The notes beneath the pieces are model-generated. The model ran no database searches. It had not been told where the DNA came from and saw only the letters and a list, made by a program, of their open reading frames with translations. Made by a program: the position numbers and the translations under genes. Positions 47,628 through 55,875 of a stretch of DNA of 64,000 nucleotides are shown here, one piece after another. Position 1 is the first letter of the stretch. Each line of letters starts with the position of its first letter. This DNA comes from Streptomyces blattellae. GTDB lineage: Bacteria; Actinomycetota; Actinomycetes; Streptomycetales; Streptomycetaceae. The stretch is from the NCBI RefSeq assembly GCF_009709555.1, contig NZ_WJBG01000111.1:146108-210107 (forward strand). The letters are read 5' to 3'.

Positions 47628-48940
47628 GTTTGTTCGGGCTGTTCGAGAAGAGGGGCATCGAGAGCCCGGCGCAGCCGCTCACCTCCGAGGCGCTGCTGGA
47701 GTATCTCGGCGGTGTGCAGTCGGACGCCGGGGTGCCGGTGTCGGAGACGACGGCGCTGCGTGCTTCGCCGGTGTGGCGGGCGGTGGCGCTGATCGCGGGG
47801 GTGTCGGCGGCGCTGCCGCTACCCGCGTACAAGGACGGCACCCGGGAGAAGCAGCCCGTTGACCTGCTGAAAAACCCGCACCCGGATCTAACTCCGGTGG
47901 AGCTGTGGCGGTTCGCCTACCTGTACCGGGTGCTGTGGGGCAACACCTACATCCAGAAGGTCCGCGACGGGGCGGGGCAAGTCCGGGAGCTGTGGCCGGT
48001 GTCCGCGGAGCGCGTCCATGTGGAGCGGGACAAGCCGAGCGAGGCGAACCCGTCGGGCAAGCTGTTCGACGTCGTGGACGACTGGGGCGTGCACCACGTG
48101 TGGACGCCGCACCAGATCCTGCACATTCCGGGGCTGGGCTACGACGGCATCACCGGCTGCTCGCCTGTACGGCTTGCGACGCAGGGCATCGGCCTGGCGC
48201 AGGCCGCCGAGAAGTCCGCGGCCCGCCTGTTCGGGTCGGGCAACATGATCGGCGGCGTGCTGCAGACCGAGCAGCGATTGGACCCGGACCAGGCCGCGCG
48301 GCTGAAGGAGCGCTGGAAGGCCAAGATGGCCGGCGTCCACAACAGCCACGAAGTGGCGGTCCTCGACAGCGGCGCGTCCTTCAAGCCGGTGACGATGCCG
48401 AACACGGACGCGCAGTTCCTTGAGTCCCGGCAGTTCCAGGTCACGGAGATCGCCCGCATGTTCGGGGTGCCGCCGTTCCTGCTGATGTCCACCGAGAAGT
48501 CCACCAGCTGGGGGACGGGCCTGGAGCAGCAGGCGCAGGGCTGGGTCACCTTCGACCTCAACCCGACCTGGCTGACGCCGACCGAGCAGCGCATCACGAA
48601 GGAGTTGCTGCCACCGGACCTGTACGCCAACTATCAGATGGGTGGGCTGCTGCGCGGCGACAGCGCGGCACGGGCCACGTTCTACCGGGCGATGCGCGAC
48701 GTCGGCGCGTACAGCGCGGACGACGTGCGTGCGCTCGAAGAGCTTCCGCCGCTGGGCGACGGCAAGGGCGGCGACGTCTACCTGCAGCCCATGTACATGG
48801 CTCCCCTCGGTTCCAACCCGCTCGCCCCCGACGGCGAAGGGCAGGCGGCGGCGGGGTCGAACCGGGCGCGGGCAGCCGCGCTGATGGCTCAGGCGCAGAG
48901 GCTGCTGCAGACACCTGACGAGGTTGAGGAAGGCACCTGA
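47624..48940 (+). CDS. Portal protein (HK97 family)
   Basis: 438 residues. Forms the dodecameric ring through which DNA enters the head. Family blocks: SPVWRAVALIAGVSAALPLPAY at about residue 48, LLKNPHPDLT, LYRVLWGNTYIQKVRD, and MFGVPPFLLMSTEKSTSWGTGLEQQ near residue 285. GTG start coupled to the preceding gene. Confidence 0.92.
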   Translation: MSLFGLFEKRGIESPAQPLTSEALLEYLGGVQSDAGVPVSETTALRASPVWRAVALIAGVSAALPLPAYKDGTREKQPVDLLKNPHPDLTPVELWRFAYLYRVLWGNTYIQKVRDGAGQVRELWPVSAERVHVERDKPSEANPSGKLFDVVDDWGVHHVWTPHQILHIPGLGYDGITGCSPVRLATQGIGLAQAAEKSAARLFGSGNMIGGVLQTEQRLDPDQAARLKERWKAKMAGVHNSHEVAVLDSGASFKPVTMPNTDAQFLESRQFQVTEIARMFGVPPFLLMSTEKSTSWGTGLEQQAQGWVTFDLNPTWLTPTEQRITKELLPPDLYANYQMGGLLRGDSAARATFYRAMRDVGAYSADDVRALEELPPLGDGKGGDVYLQPMYMAPLGSNPLAPDGEGQAAAGSNRARAAALMAQAQRLLQTPDEVEEGT

Positions 48941-49836
48941 TGAGGACCCTGACGAGGACGACGACAGAGGAGCGCCGCCGCCTGCCTCTCTCGACGGCGG
49001 ACGTGGTGATCCGGGCCATCGAGGGCGACACCGCGGACGAGCGTTTCCGTGGTTACGCCGCGAAGTTCAACAGCCGCACGGCGATCGGCAATCCGCTGCG
49101 GTGGGGCTTCTATGAGGAGATCGCGCCGGGCGCGTTCACCAAGACCCTGCAGGAGGGCGACGCCCGGTTCCTGGTCGACCACGACTCCTACTACGTCGTA
49201 TCCCGGGTTTCGGCCGGAACGCTATCCCTGGCCGAGGACGGCGCGGGGCTGCCGGTGGACTCGGCCCTCGACTCGGCTCTGTCGTACGTGAACGACCTGA
49301 AGGCCAACGTCCGCAACGGCAACATCACTGGGATGTCCTTCGGGTTCTACGTCCTGAAGGACCAGTGGTCGACCGAGACGGTAGAGACCTCCGACGGACA
49401 GACCGTCGAGGTTGAGGTGCGACGCATCCTTGAGGTTCGGCTGATCGAGGTGTCCGCGGTGACCTTCCCCGCATACGAGGACACGGAGGCCGAACTCGCC
49501 AGCGTCGCCTCAGCACTTGTGCAGCGCGGCGACCGGACCGCGATCGAGAAGCGCGCCCGATTCCGGCCGGAGCTGCGCGACCTGCTGCAGCTCGTCGGCG
49601 CCCCGTCCGCTGGCGACGCCGCCGAGGCCCGACGGGACAACGAGGCAAGCACACAGGAATTGACGGCAGTTGGCAGCGAGCCGGGTGAGTCCACTCGCGA
49701 GACCAGCACACCGGAGCCCGCCGCGGCCCCGGCCGCCACCGAGCCGGCAGAGACCACTCGGAGCGACCACGAAGCGCGCGCACTCCGCATGAGGGGCCTG
49801 GCCGCCCGCTACGGCCTGGCCATGCCCCGCTCGTAA
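48940..49836 (+). CDS. Prohead protease (HK97 family, S78)
   Basis: 298 residues. Matures the capsid by removing the capsid delta domain. Catalytic His81 (LVDHDS) and Ser133 (TGMSFGF) with VSAVTFPAY following, as in the family. The C-terminal 90 residues are Thr/Glu/Pro-rich and probably disordered. ATG overlaps the portal stop. Confidence 0.9.
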   Translation: MRTLTRTTTEERRRLPLSTADVVIRAIEGDTADERFRGYAAKFNSRTAIGNPLRWGFYEEIAPGAFTKTLQEGDARFLVDHDSYYVVSRVSAGTLSLAEDGAGLPVDSALDSALSYVNDLKANVRNGNITGMSFGFYVLKDQWSTETVETSDGQTVEVEVRRILEVRLIEVSAVTFPAYEDTEAELASVASALVQRGDRTAIEKRARFRPELRDLLQLVGAPSAGDAAEARRDNEASTQELTAVGSEPGESTRETSTPEPAAAPAATEPAETTRSDHEARALRMRGLAARYGLAMPRS

Positions 49837-49853
49837 CCGCGTACTCACCCGAA

Positions 49854-49883
49854 GGCCCCGCACCACCAGACCGGTGCGGGGCC
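49854..49883 (+). terminator. Perfect 11-bp stem-loop between protease and capsid genes
   Basis: GGCCCCGCACC (49854-49864) pairs with GGTGCGGGGCC (49873-49883), 8-base loop, 26 bases before the capsid start. Could end upstream transcription partially or protect the capsid mRNA 5' end. Confidence 0.65.
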
Positions 49884-49909
49884 CTCGCCGTGCCCGAAAG
49901 GAACCGAGC

Positions 49910-51154
49910 ATGAGCGTGCAGCTCAGGCGGCTCATCGAAGAGCAGAACACGCTGTGGCAGCGGATGCAGGACATCCAGGCCGCAGCCGAGACGGAGAACC
50001 GGGACCTGACCGCCGAAGAGCGGCAGAACTGGGACGAGGCGGAAGAGCGGCTGACGGAGGTGTCTGGCGACATCGACCGCCTCAACCGCATGGCGCAGCT
50101 GCAGCAGATCGACCGCAGCCAGATTGCCGTGACCACCGGCGAGCCCGAGGGCCGGCGGGGTTCGGATGCTGAGGAGCAGGCCAGGCGCTACGCCGACGCC
50201 TTCGGGGTCTACCTGCGTGGCGGCATGGACCGGCTCACTCCGGACCAACGGAACCTGATGATGGACCACCAGGTCGACCTGCGCGCGATGGGCGCGGGCA
50301 TCGACACCGCGGGCGGGTTCACGGTGCCCGACGAGTTCCGCAACATCATGACCGAGACGATGAAGGCATTCGGTGGCCTGCTCGGTCTGGCCGACGTCAT
50401 CACCACGTCGACGGGCGCGGATCTGAAGTGGCCGACCAACGACGACACCGGCAACGAGGGCGAGATCCTCGGAGAGAACACCCCCGCCGGGGAGCAGGAC
50501 CTCAGCCTTGGTGGCCGGACGCTGAAGGCGTACATCTTCAGCTCCAAGCAGGTGAAGCTGTCGATGGCGCTGCTGCAGGACAGCGCGTTCAGCCTGGAGA
50601 CATGGGTGCCGAAGAAGCTCGGCGAGCGCATCGGCCGCCGCGCCGCGCGTGCGTTCACCACCGGCACCGGCGTGGACCAGCCCGAAGGCCTCACGACCAG
50701 CGCGGTGGTCGGCAAGCAGGGGGCGAGCGGTCAGACCACGTCGGTCATCTACGACGACCTGGTCGATGTCGAGCACAGCGTCGACAGCGCCTACCGGGCA
50801 GGCGCCCGGTACCTGATGCACGACAACACCCTGAAGGTGATCCGGAAGCTGAAGGACACCCAGGGGCGCCCGCTGTGGGTGCCGATCCCCGCGCCCGGCT
50901 TCCCGGCGACGATCAACGGTTTCGAGTACTCGCTGGACAACTCGATGCCGACTCCGGCGGCGTCCGCGAAGACGATCGCGTTCGGCGACTTCAAGGCTGG
51001 CTACGTCATCCGCCAGGTGCAGGCCGTGCAGACGCTGCGCCTGGTGGAGCGGTACGCCGAGTTCCTGCAGGTCGCCTTCCTCGGGTTCTCCCGCCTGGAC
51101 GGCATGATCCAGGACTCGTCGGCGATCCGGATGTACCAGCACGCCGCCAGCTGA
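49910..51154 (+). CDS. Major capsid protein (HK97 fold)
   Basis: 414 residues from ATG 49910, RBS AAAGGAA. The N-terminal coiled-coil delta domain (about residues 1-65, LRRLIEEQNTLWQRMQDIQ) is the likely scaffold removed by the protease. Family blocks follow: DTAGGFTVPDEF, KLSMALLQDS, RAARAFTTGTG, and the C-terminal LQVAFLGFSRLDG. Set off by hairpins on both sides, consistent with high and separate expression. Confidence 0.92.
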   Translation: MSVQLRRLIEEQNTLWQRMQDIQAAAETENRDLTAEERQNWDEAEERLTEVSGDIDRLNRMAQLQQIDRSQIAVTTGEPEGRRGSDAEEQARRYADAFGVYLRGGMDRLTPDQRNLMMDHQVDLRAMGAGIDTAGGFTVPDEFRNIMTETMKAFGGLLGLADVITTSTGADLKWPTNDDTGNEGEILGENTPAGEQDLSLGGRTLKAYIFSSKQVKLSMALLQDSAFSLETWVPKKLGERIGRRAARAFTTGTGVDQPEGLTTSAVVGKQGASGQTTSVIYDDLVDVEHSVDSAYRAGARYLMHDNTLKVIRKLKDTQGRPLWVPIPAPGFPATINGFEYSLDNSMPTPAASAKTIAFGDFKAGYVIRQVQAVQTLRLVERYAEFLQVAFLGFSRLDGMIQDSSAIRMYQHAAS

Positions 51155-51168
51155 CAGCCCCCGCCAGC

Positions 51169-51198
51169 ACGGGCCCAGGAACTTGCGCCTGGGCCCGT
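51169..51198 (+). terminator. Perfect 11-bp stem-loop after the capsid gene
   Basis: ACGGGCCCAGG (51169-51179) pairs with CCTGGGCCCGT (51188-51198), 8-base loop, 14 bases after the capsid stop. Likely terminator or mRNA-stabilising hairpin. Confidence 0.7.
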
Positions 51199-51223
51199 CG
51201 GCATCCACAGGAAGGAGCGCGTC

Positions 51224-51628
51224 GTGAGGGACGCGTACAGCAACCTGCTCGTCAAGAACACCCTGACGCCGGCCGCCCGTACGGCGTCGGCGAACGGGAC
51301 TACGGTGGACCGGGCCGAGGACTCGTCGATGTTCCAGGACGCCCTCGTGGCCATCCCGGTCGGTACCGTCACCGACGGTACCCACACCTTCGAGGTGCAG
51401 GAGTCCGACGACAACTCCAGCTGGTCCGCGGTCGCCACGGCCGACCTGCAGGGCACCGAGCCCGCCGTCACCTCCAGCACGGACGAGACGGTGTACGAGA
51501 TCGGCTACAAGGGACTCAAGCGGTACCTGCGCGTCGCGGTCACCGTGGCATCCGCGACGACCGGTGGTGTGTACGGCGCGCAGATCATCCTGTCCAACCC
51601 GCGCGTTGCCCCGGTGGTCCGCAACTGA
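51224..51628 (+). CDS. Putative head decoration/structural protein
   Basis: 134 residues, GTG start, RBS GGAAGGAG. Beta-rich, Ser/Thr-rich (THTFEVQESDDNSSWSAVA; RYLRVAVTVASATTGG), an immunoglobulin-like pattern typical of capsid-surface proteins encoded right after the capsid gene. Role by position. Confidence 0.6.
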   Translation: MRDAYSNLLVKNTLTPAARTASANGTTVDRAEDSSMFQDALVAIPVGTVTDGTHTFEVQESDDNSSWSAVATADLQGTEPAVTSSTDETVYEIGYKGLKRYLRVAVTVASATTGGVYGAQIILSNPRVAPVVRN

Positions 51629-52227
51629 TGGCGCGGATCAAGGTGCTGGAGGCGATTGCCGGGGACAACTTCTCGTGGTCCCCGGGTGACGTCGTCGCAC
51701 TGCCGGACGCGGAGGCGGCGGCGTGGGCTGACGGGCACCGCGCCGTCCTCGCCGACGACGAAGGCCAGGATCCCGGGCACGGTGCGCCGCCGTTGCGGGA
51801 GGTGCCGCCCCGGGTGGTCACCTCGGACGGGCTGGAGCTGGACGTCGTCGCGGTGGCGTTCGAGGAGGTTGCTCCGCCGGACGGGGAGGACGACGGGGCG
51901 GAGTGGGGACGGCTGACGGTGACCGTTGCGCTGCCCGAGCCCAGCCCTCCAGATTCGCCGGCGCCGGAGTTGGCCGAGGCGTTCGACCCTGCCGCGCACA
52001 AGGTGGACCAGGTCCTCGCCTACCTGGCCACCGCTGATGAGACGGAGGTGGTGCGCGTGCTGGACGCGGAGGCCACAGGGAAGAAGCGGACGTCGATCGT
52101 GAGCGCGCGCGACGAGATCCTCGCCGCGGCCCGCGAGCGTGCCGCCGGGGGAGAGCAGGCGGCTGCGGAGAAGGCAGCCGAGGTGTCGCGCGGCGGCGGC
52201 CGCAACGACGGCATCGAGACCCGCTGA
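51628..52227 (+). CDS. Head-region protein with C-terminal HeH/SAP-like helices
   Basis: 199 residues, TGATG overlap. KVDQVLAYLATADETEVVRVLDAEATGKKRTSIV near the C-terminus resembles HeH/Rho-N-type helix-extension-helix domains found in phage head genes. The first half is beta-rich. Exact role unknown. Confidence 0.6.
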   Translation: MARIKVLEAIAGDNFSWSPGDVVALPDAEAAAWADGHRAVLADDEGQDPGHGAPPLREVPPRVVTSDGLELDVVAVAFEEVAPPDGEDDGAEWGRLTVTVALPEPSPPDSPAPELAEAFDPAAHKVDQVLAYLATADETEVVRVLDAEATGKKRTSIVSARDEILAAARERAAGGEQAAAEKAAEVSRGGGRNDGIETR

Positions 52228-52240
52228 GTGGGGGTGAGCT

Positions 52241-53059
52241 GTGCCGTTCGATCTCGGCGCCACCGCGCGCCTGACCGCAGAGTGCCGGGACCCGGGCGGC
52301 ACCCTCACCAACGCCATCACCGCGGCCGTCACCATCACGCTGCCGGACGGCACCACCACGTCCCCGGCCGTGACCAACCCGCCGGCGCAGACCGGCCAGT
52401 ACACCGTCGACTACCCGACCGTGCAGGCCGGCAGACACACCGTCCGCTGGGTGTTTACCGCGCCCGCGTACGCCTACGTGGACGTGCTCGACGTACGAGA
52501 GGCGGCACCCGCGTGGATCTTCTCGCTGGCCGACGGCAAGAGTCACCTCAAGCTCACCACCACCTCGCAGGATGAGGAGGTGCGCCGCTGGATCGGAGCT
52601 ACCACCCGGTGCGTTGAGTGGTTCGTCGGCCCGGTCGCGGTCCGTACAGTCACGGAGACCCACCATGTGGGGTGGGCGGAGGCGCTGGCGCTGCGGCAGA
52701 TGCCCGCACTCGCACTGACCAGCGTGGCTGCGGTCCTCGATGGCGGCACCTCCTACGCGGTGGCGGACCTCGACCTGGACGGCGCGACCGGCATCGTCCG
52801 CCGCAAGGACGGCGGCCTGATGATCGGGCCGCTACGGGCTACCTACACCGCCGGGCGGCGCATCGTCACGGAGAACATCTCGTCTGCCGCCGAGCTGATC
52901 CTTCAGCACCTGTGGCGTACCCGGCAGGGGCCGGGCCGACCGCAGCGCGGGGGAGAGGACTTCGACGTCACCGAGCCCATCCCGGGCCTCGGCTACGCGA
53001 TCCCCAACCGCGCGCTGCAGTTGCTCAGTCCTGACCAGCTTCCCCCGGGGATGGCGTAG
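52241..53059 (+). CDS. Head-tail connector (gp6-like) with N-terminal Ig-like domain
   Basis: 272 residues, GTG start. Residues about 5-90 form an Ig/bacterial-type beta sandwich (VTITLPDGTTTSPAVTN; GRHTVRWVFTAPA). From SLADGKSHLKLTTTSQDEEV onward the protein resembles gp6-like connector proteins, which are usually about 100-200 residues. The fused Ig domain could decorate the neck. Confidence 0.65.
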   Translation: MPFDLGATARLTAECRDPGGTLTNAITAAVTITLPDGTTTSPAVTNPPAQTGQYTVDYPTVQAGRHTVRWVFTAPAYAYVDVLDVREAAPAWIFSLADGKSHLKLTTTSQDEEVRRWIGATTRCVEWFVGPVAVRTVTETHHVGWAEALALRQMPALALTSVAAVLDGGTSYAVADLDLDGATGIVRRKDGGLMIGPLRATYTAGRRIVTENISSAAELILQHLWRTRQGPGRPQRGGEDFDVTEPIPGLGYAIPNRALQLLSPDQLPPGMA

Positions 53060-53530
53060 ATGGAGACTTCAGCAGTACCCGGCGCGATCACCCAGCTGCT
53101 TGCCATCCTGCGCGCCCGGCCGGAACTGCAGACCGAGGTGCTCATCCTCGACGGCCCCCCGACCATCGACGTGTCCCGTGAGGACTTCATCGCTGTGGGC
53201 TGGACGCCGGAAAGCGACCAGGCCGCCGAACTCGCCCAGAACTTCAACGCTGCTGGCGCGCGCACCAGGGACGAAGACTTCGGCATCAACGGCTGGATCG
53301 ATGTCTGGTCCGGCGGCGACGACGTGTCCGCAGTGCGGGCGCGGGTGTTCGAACTGTTCGGGGTGATCGAGGCCGCGGTTCGTGCCTCGGGTTCCAGCCC
53401 GGAAGCGCCGACCCTGAACGGCGCCGTGCTGTGGGCGCACCTGACGCACGGCGTGCTGCGCCAGCCCTTCACCGACCAGGGCGCACGGGCCGCCCTGGCG
53501 TTCACGGTGACTTGCCACGCCCGGATCTGA
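53060..53530 (+). CDS. Head-tail joining / tail-terminator-type protein
   Basis: 156 residues beginning at the base after the connector stop. ITQLLAILRARPELQTEVLILDGPP and the C-terminal LAFTVTCHARI fit the small alpha/beta minor head-tail proteins that cap the tail tube. Assigned by position and size. Confidence 0.55.
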   Translation: METSAVPGAITQLLAILRARPELQTEVLILDGPPTIDVSREDFIAVGWTPESDQAAELAQNFNAAGARTRDEDFGINGWIDVWSGGDDVSAVRARVFELFGVIEAAVRASGSSPEAPTLNGAVLWAHLTHGVLRQPFTDQGARAALAFTVTCHARI

Positions 53531-53543
53531 TGAGGAGTTCCCC

Positions 53544-53762
53544 ATGGCGCGTGTGCGCTTCATCGGGCCGGAGCCGGTGACCGTGCCCGAACTCGGCCCG
53601 GAGAGGGTCGTGCAGCCGGATGAGGTGGTCGAGGTGCCCGACGAGCGGTTCGAGGGCTACGTGTGCCAGACCACGAACTGGGAGGCCGTAGAGGAGCCGA
53701 AGGCGGCGGCGACGGTGAAGAAGACGACCGCGGCCAAGTCGGCGCCGCAGAAGGAGGGCTGA
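53544..53762 (+). CDS. Small head-tail region protein
   Basis: 72 residues, RBS GAGGAG. FIGPEPVTVPELGPERVVQPDEVVEVPDE is a compact beta motif common in small proteins before actinophage tail-tube genes. Lys/Ala-rich tail. Function unknown. Confidence 0.6.
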   Translation: MARVRFIGPEPVTVPELGPERVVQPDEVVEVPDERFEGYVCQTTNWEAVEEPKAAATVKKTTAAKSAPQKEG

Positions 53763-53765
53763 CCT

Positions 53766-54752
53766 ATGGCGATCGGGTCCGGGCTTGGTGCCCAGCTCGG
53801 TATCAGTGCCGAGTCCAGCTACGGCACCTTCGTGGCGCCGAGCAAGTTCATCGAGTTCACGAAGGAGAGCCTGGCTCTCAAGAAGACGACGGCGCAGTCT
53901 GCGGGGATCGCGGCGGGGCGTCTGCTGCCGCTGTCGGCGCGGCGTGTGCTCACCCGCAAGGAGGTCTCGGGGTCGTTCGACATTGAGATCGCCAACAAGG
54001 GGATGGGGCTGGTCCTCCAGACCCTGATGGGCACGTCGGTGACTCCGGTGCAGCAGGGCGCGACGGCCGCGTACCTGCAGACGCACACCCTGGCGAGTGT
54101 GGCGGGCAAGAGCCTCACGATCCAGAAGGGTGTGCCGCTGACCTCGGGCACGGTCACGGACAAGACGTTCGTCGGCTGCAAGGTCACCAGCGGTGAGTTC
54201 TCGTGCGGCGTGGGCGAGATGCTCACCGGGTCGTTCGAGATCGACGGCAAGGACTGCGACGAGGGCCAGACCCTGGCCGCCGCCTCGTACAGCAACATGA
54301 GCCCGTTCCATTTCGGGCAGATGGCGCTGAAGACGGGGACGTTCGGTGCGGAGACGGCGCATGACGGCATCCGGAAGGTGTCGTGCAAGATCGAGCGTCC
54401 GCAGGATGTCGAGCGGTTCTACGCGAACCAGTCGGCGCTGAAGAAGGAGCCGATCGAGAACGACCAGGTCAAGATCACTGGTTCGCTGGAGACGGACTAC
54501 GTCGCGACGACGCTGGACGACCTGCACACCTCGGACGGCGCGACCTCGCTCGTGTGGGAGTTCGTGGGCCCTCTGATCGCGTCGACATTTTTCGAGACGT
54601 TCCGGATCACCCTGCCCGCGATCAAGCTGGACGAGGGGCCGCCGGTCGTCGACGGGTTCGGCGTCGTCAAGCCCACCTTCAACTACGTGGGTCTGTACGA
54701 CGGCACGAACCAGCCGAAGATCGAGTACATCTCGACTGACGTCACGCTGTGA
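53766..54752 (+). CDS. Tail tube protein (major tail protein)
   Basis: 328 residues. The beta-rich pattern and opening (GSGLGAQLGISAESSYGTFVAPS) are typical of actinophage tail-tube proteins, which stack as hexamers to form the tail shaft. Located just before the chaperone and tape-measure genes. Confidence 0.8.
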   Translation: MAIGSGLGAQLGISAESSYGTFVAPSKFIEFTKESLALKKTTAQSAGIAAGRLLPLSARRVLTRKEVSGSFDIEIANKGMGLVLQTLMGTSVTPVQQGATAAYLQTHTLASVAGKSLTIQKGVPLTSGTVTDKTFVGCKVTSGEFSCGVGEMLTGSFEIDGKDCDEGQTLAAASYSNMSPFHFGQMALKTGTFGAETAHDGIRKVSCKIERPQDVERFYANQSALKKEPIENDQVKITGSLETDYVATTLDDLHTSDGATSLVWEFVGPLIASTFFETFRITLPAIKLDEGPPVVDGFGVVKPTFNYVGLYDGTNQPKIEYISTDVTL

Positions 54753-54759
54753 GCCTGCT

Positions 54760-55269
54760 GTGACGCGTGATGTGCGGATCCTGGGCACCGGCAGCCTGCT
54801 GGAGTTGTCGCGGCGCCTGCGCGCTGCCGGTGGCGAGAACATCCGCGCCTCGATGCACCGCCGTGTCCGCCGGGCCGCTGAACCCTTGCGCGACGACCTG
54901 CAGTCCACGATGCGCGGCCTGAACATCCGCTCGCAGGGCCGCGGTTCCGGGAACCGCGGCGGCCCGTCGCCGACCACCCGCCCGCTGCGGGCGACGATCG
55001 CCGACGCGATCCGTATCTCGGTACGCACCGGCGGCGACCCGGGCGCCACGGTATGGGTCGACAAGGGGCGCCTGCCGCCCGACCTGAAGAACATGCCCAA
55101 GGTCATCAACGAGGGCCGCATCCGGCACCCGGTGTTCGGCAACCGGCGCCGCTGGGTCAACCAGTACGCCCCGCCCCTGTGGTGGGACACGACCGTCCGC
55201 CGCCACCTGCCCCGTATGGAGCGGGAGGTCGCGCGCGTCCTCGACGACGTCCGCCGCCGCCTCGAATAG
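54760..55269 (+). CDS. HK97 gp10-like minor head/tail protein
   Basis: 169 residues, GTG start. The basic, helical N-terminus (LLELSRRLRAAGGENIRASMHRRVRRAAEPL) followed by beta segments fits the HK97-gp10/tail-completion group. It follows the tail-tube gene rather than preceding it, which departs from the more common order. Confidence 0.55.
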   Translation: MTRDVRILGTGSLLELSRRLRAAGGENIRASMHRRVRRAAEPLRDDLQSTMRGLNIRSQGRGSGNRGGPSPTTRPLRATIADAIRISVRTGGDPGATVWVDKGRLPPDLKNMPKVINEGRIRHPVFGNRRRWVNQYAPPLWWDTTVRRHLPRMEREVARVLDDVRRRLE

Positions 55270-55279
55270 GAGCACAACC

Positions 55280-55732
55280 GTGATCATCGTCTATGCCCCC
55301 GAGGGCGGCGAAGAACAGCACCTCGACGCGGGGAAGCTGCGCGCCTCCGAGATCCAGATCGTCGAGCGGACCGCACCCGGCCGCTGGGCGGACATCAAGC
55401 AGGCGATGCGCGAGGGTGAGATCAACGCCATGCGTACCGTCGCCTGGGTCATCCGCATGCGGGCCGAGCCCGGCCTGCGCTACGGCGACTTCGACCCGTG
55501 GGAGGGCGAGCTGCGCGTACGCCTCGACGCCCGCGAGGTCAGCAGGTATGCCGAGGCTCTCTTCGAGGAGTACCGCAGCAGGCCGGACGAACTCGCCGAG
55601 GCGTTCGACGAACTGCGGGAGGCCGCCTTCCGGGTCGAGGATGCCGAGGCCGCCATCGCCGACGTGACCGGCCCAAAAGACCCGGCACCCGAAACGCAGA
55701 CTCCGAGCCCAGCTTCACCGACCGGGTCCTGA
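55280..55732 (+). CDS. Tail assembly chaperone G
   Basis: 150 residues. The zero-frame product upstream of the tape measure, equivalent to lambda gpG; it coats the tape measure during tail assembly. Contains the slippery heptamer CCCAAAA near its 3' end, so some ribosomes shift to make the longer product. Confidence 0.8.
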   Translation: MIIVYAPEGGEEQHLDAGKLRASEIQIVERTAPGRWADIKQAMREGEINAMRTVAWVIRMRAEPGLRYGDFDPWEGELRVRLDAREVSRYAEALFEEYRSRPDELAEAFDELREAAFRVEDAEAAIADVTGPKDPAPETQTPSPASPTGS

Positions 55733-55872
55733 GCTACCTGCCGCTGTTCGCGTTCTACCTGCACATCAGCCCGGCCGAGGTCGACGCCCTCACCGAGGAA
55801 CGCTTCGACCTGCTCGCCGCCTGGATCGACAACCACGAGGCACGCATGAGGGCCCAGACGTCCGGGGGGTGA
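55280..55872 (+). CDS. Tail assembly chaperone G-T fusion by -1 frameshift
   Basis: The zero frame reads GGC CCA AAA GAC at 55670-55681, so C_CCA_AAA (55672-55678) matches the X_XXY_YYZ slippery pattern. A -1 shift continues in frame through RPGTRNADSEPSFTDRVL and SYLPLFAFYLHISPAEVDAL to the stop at 55870-55872, next to the tape-measure start. This is the conserved G/GT arrangement of long-tailed phages. Confidence 0.8.
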
Positions 55873-55875
55873 GTG

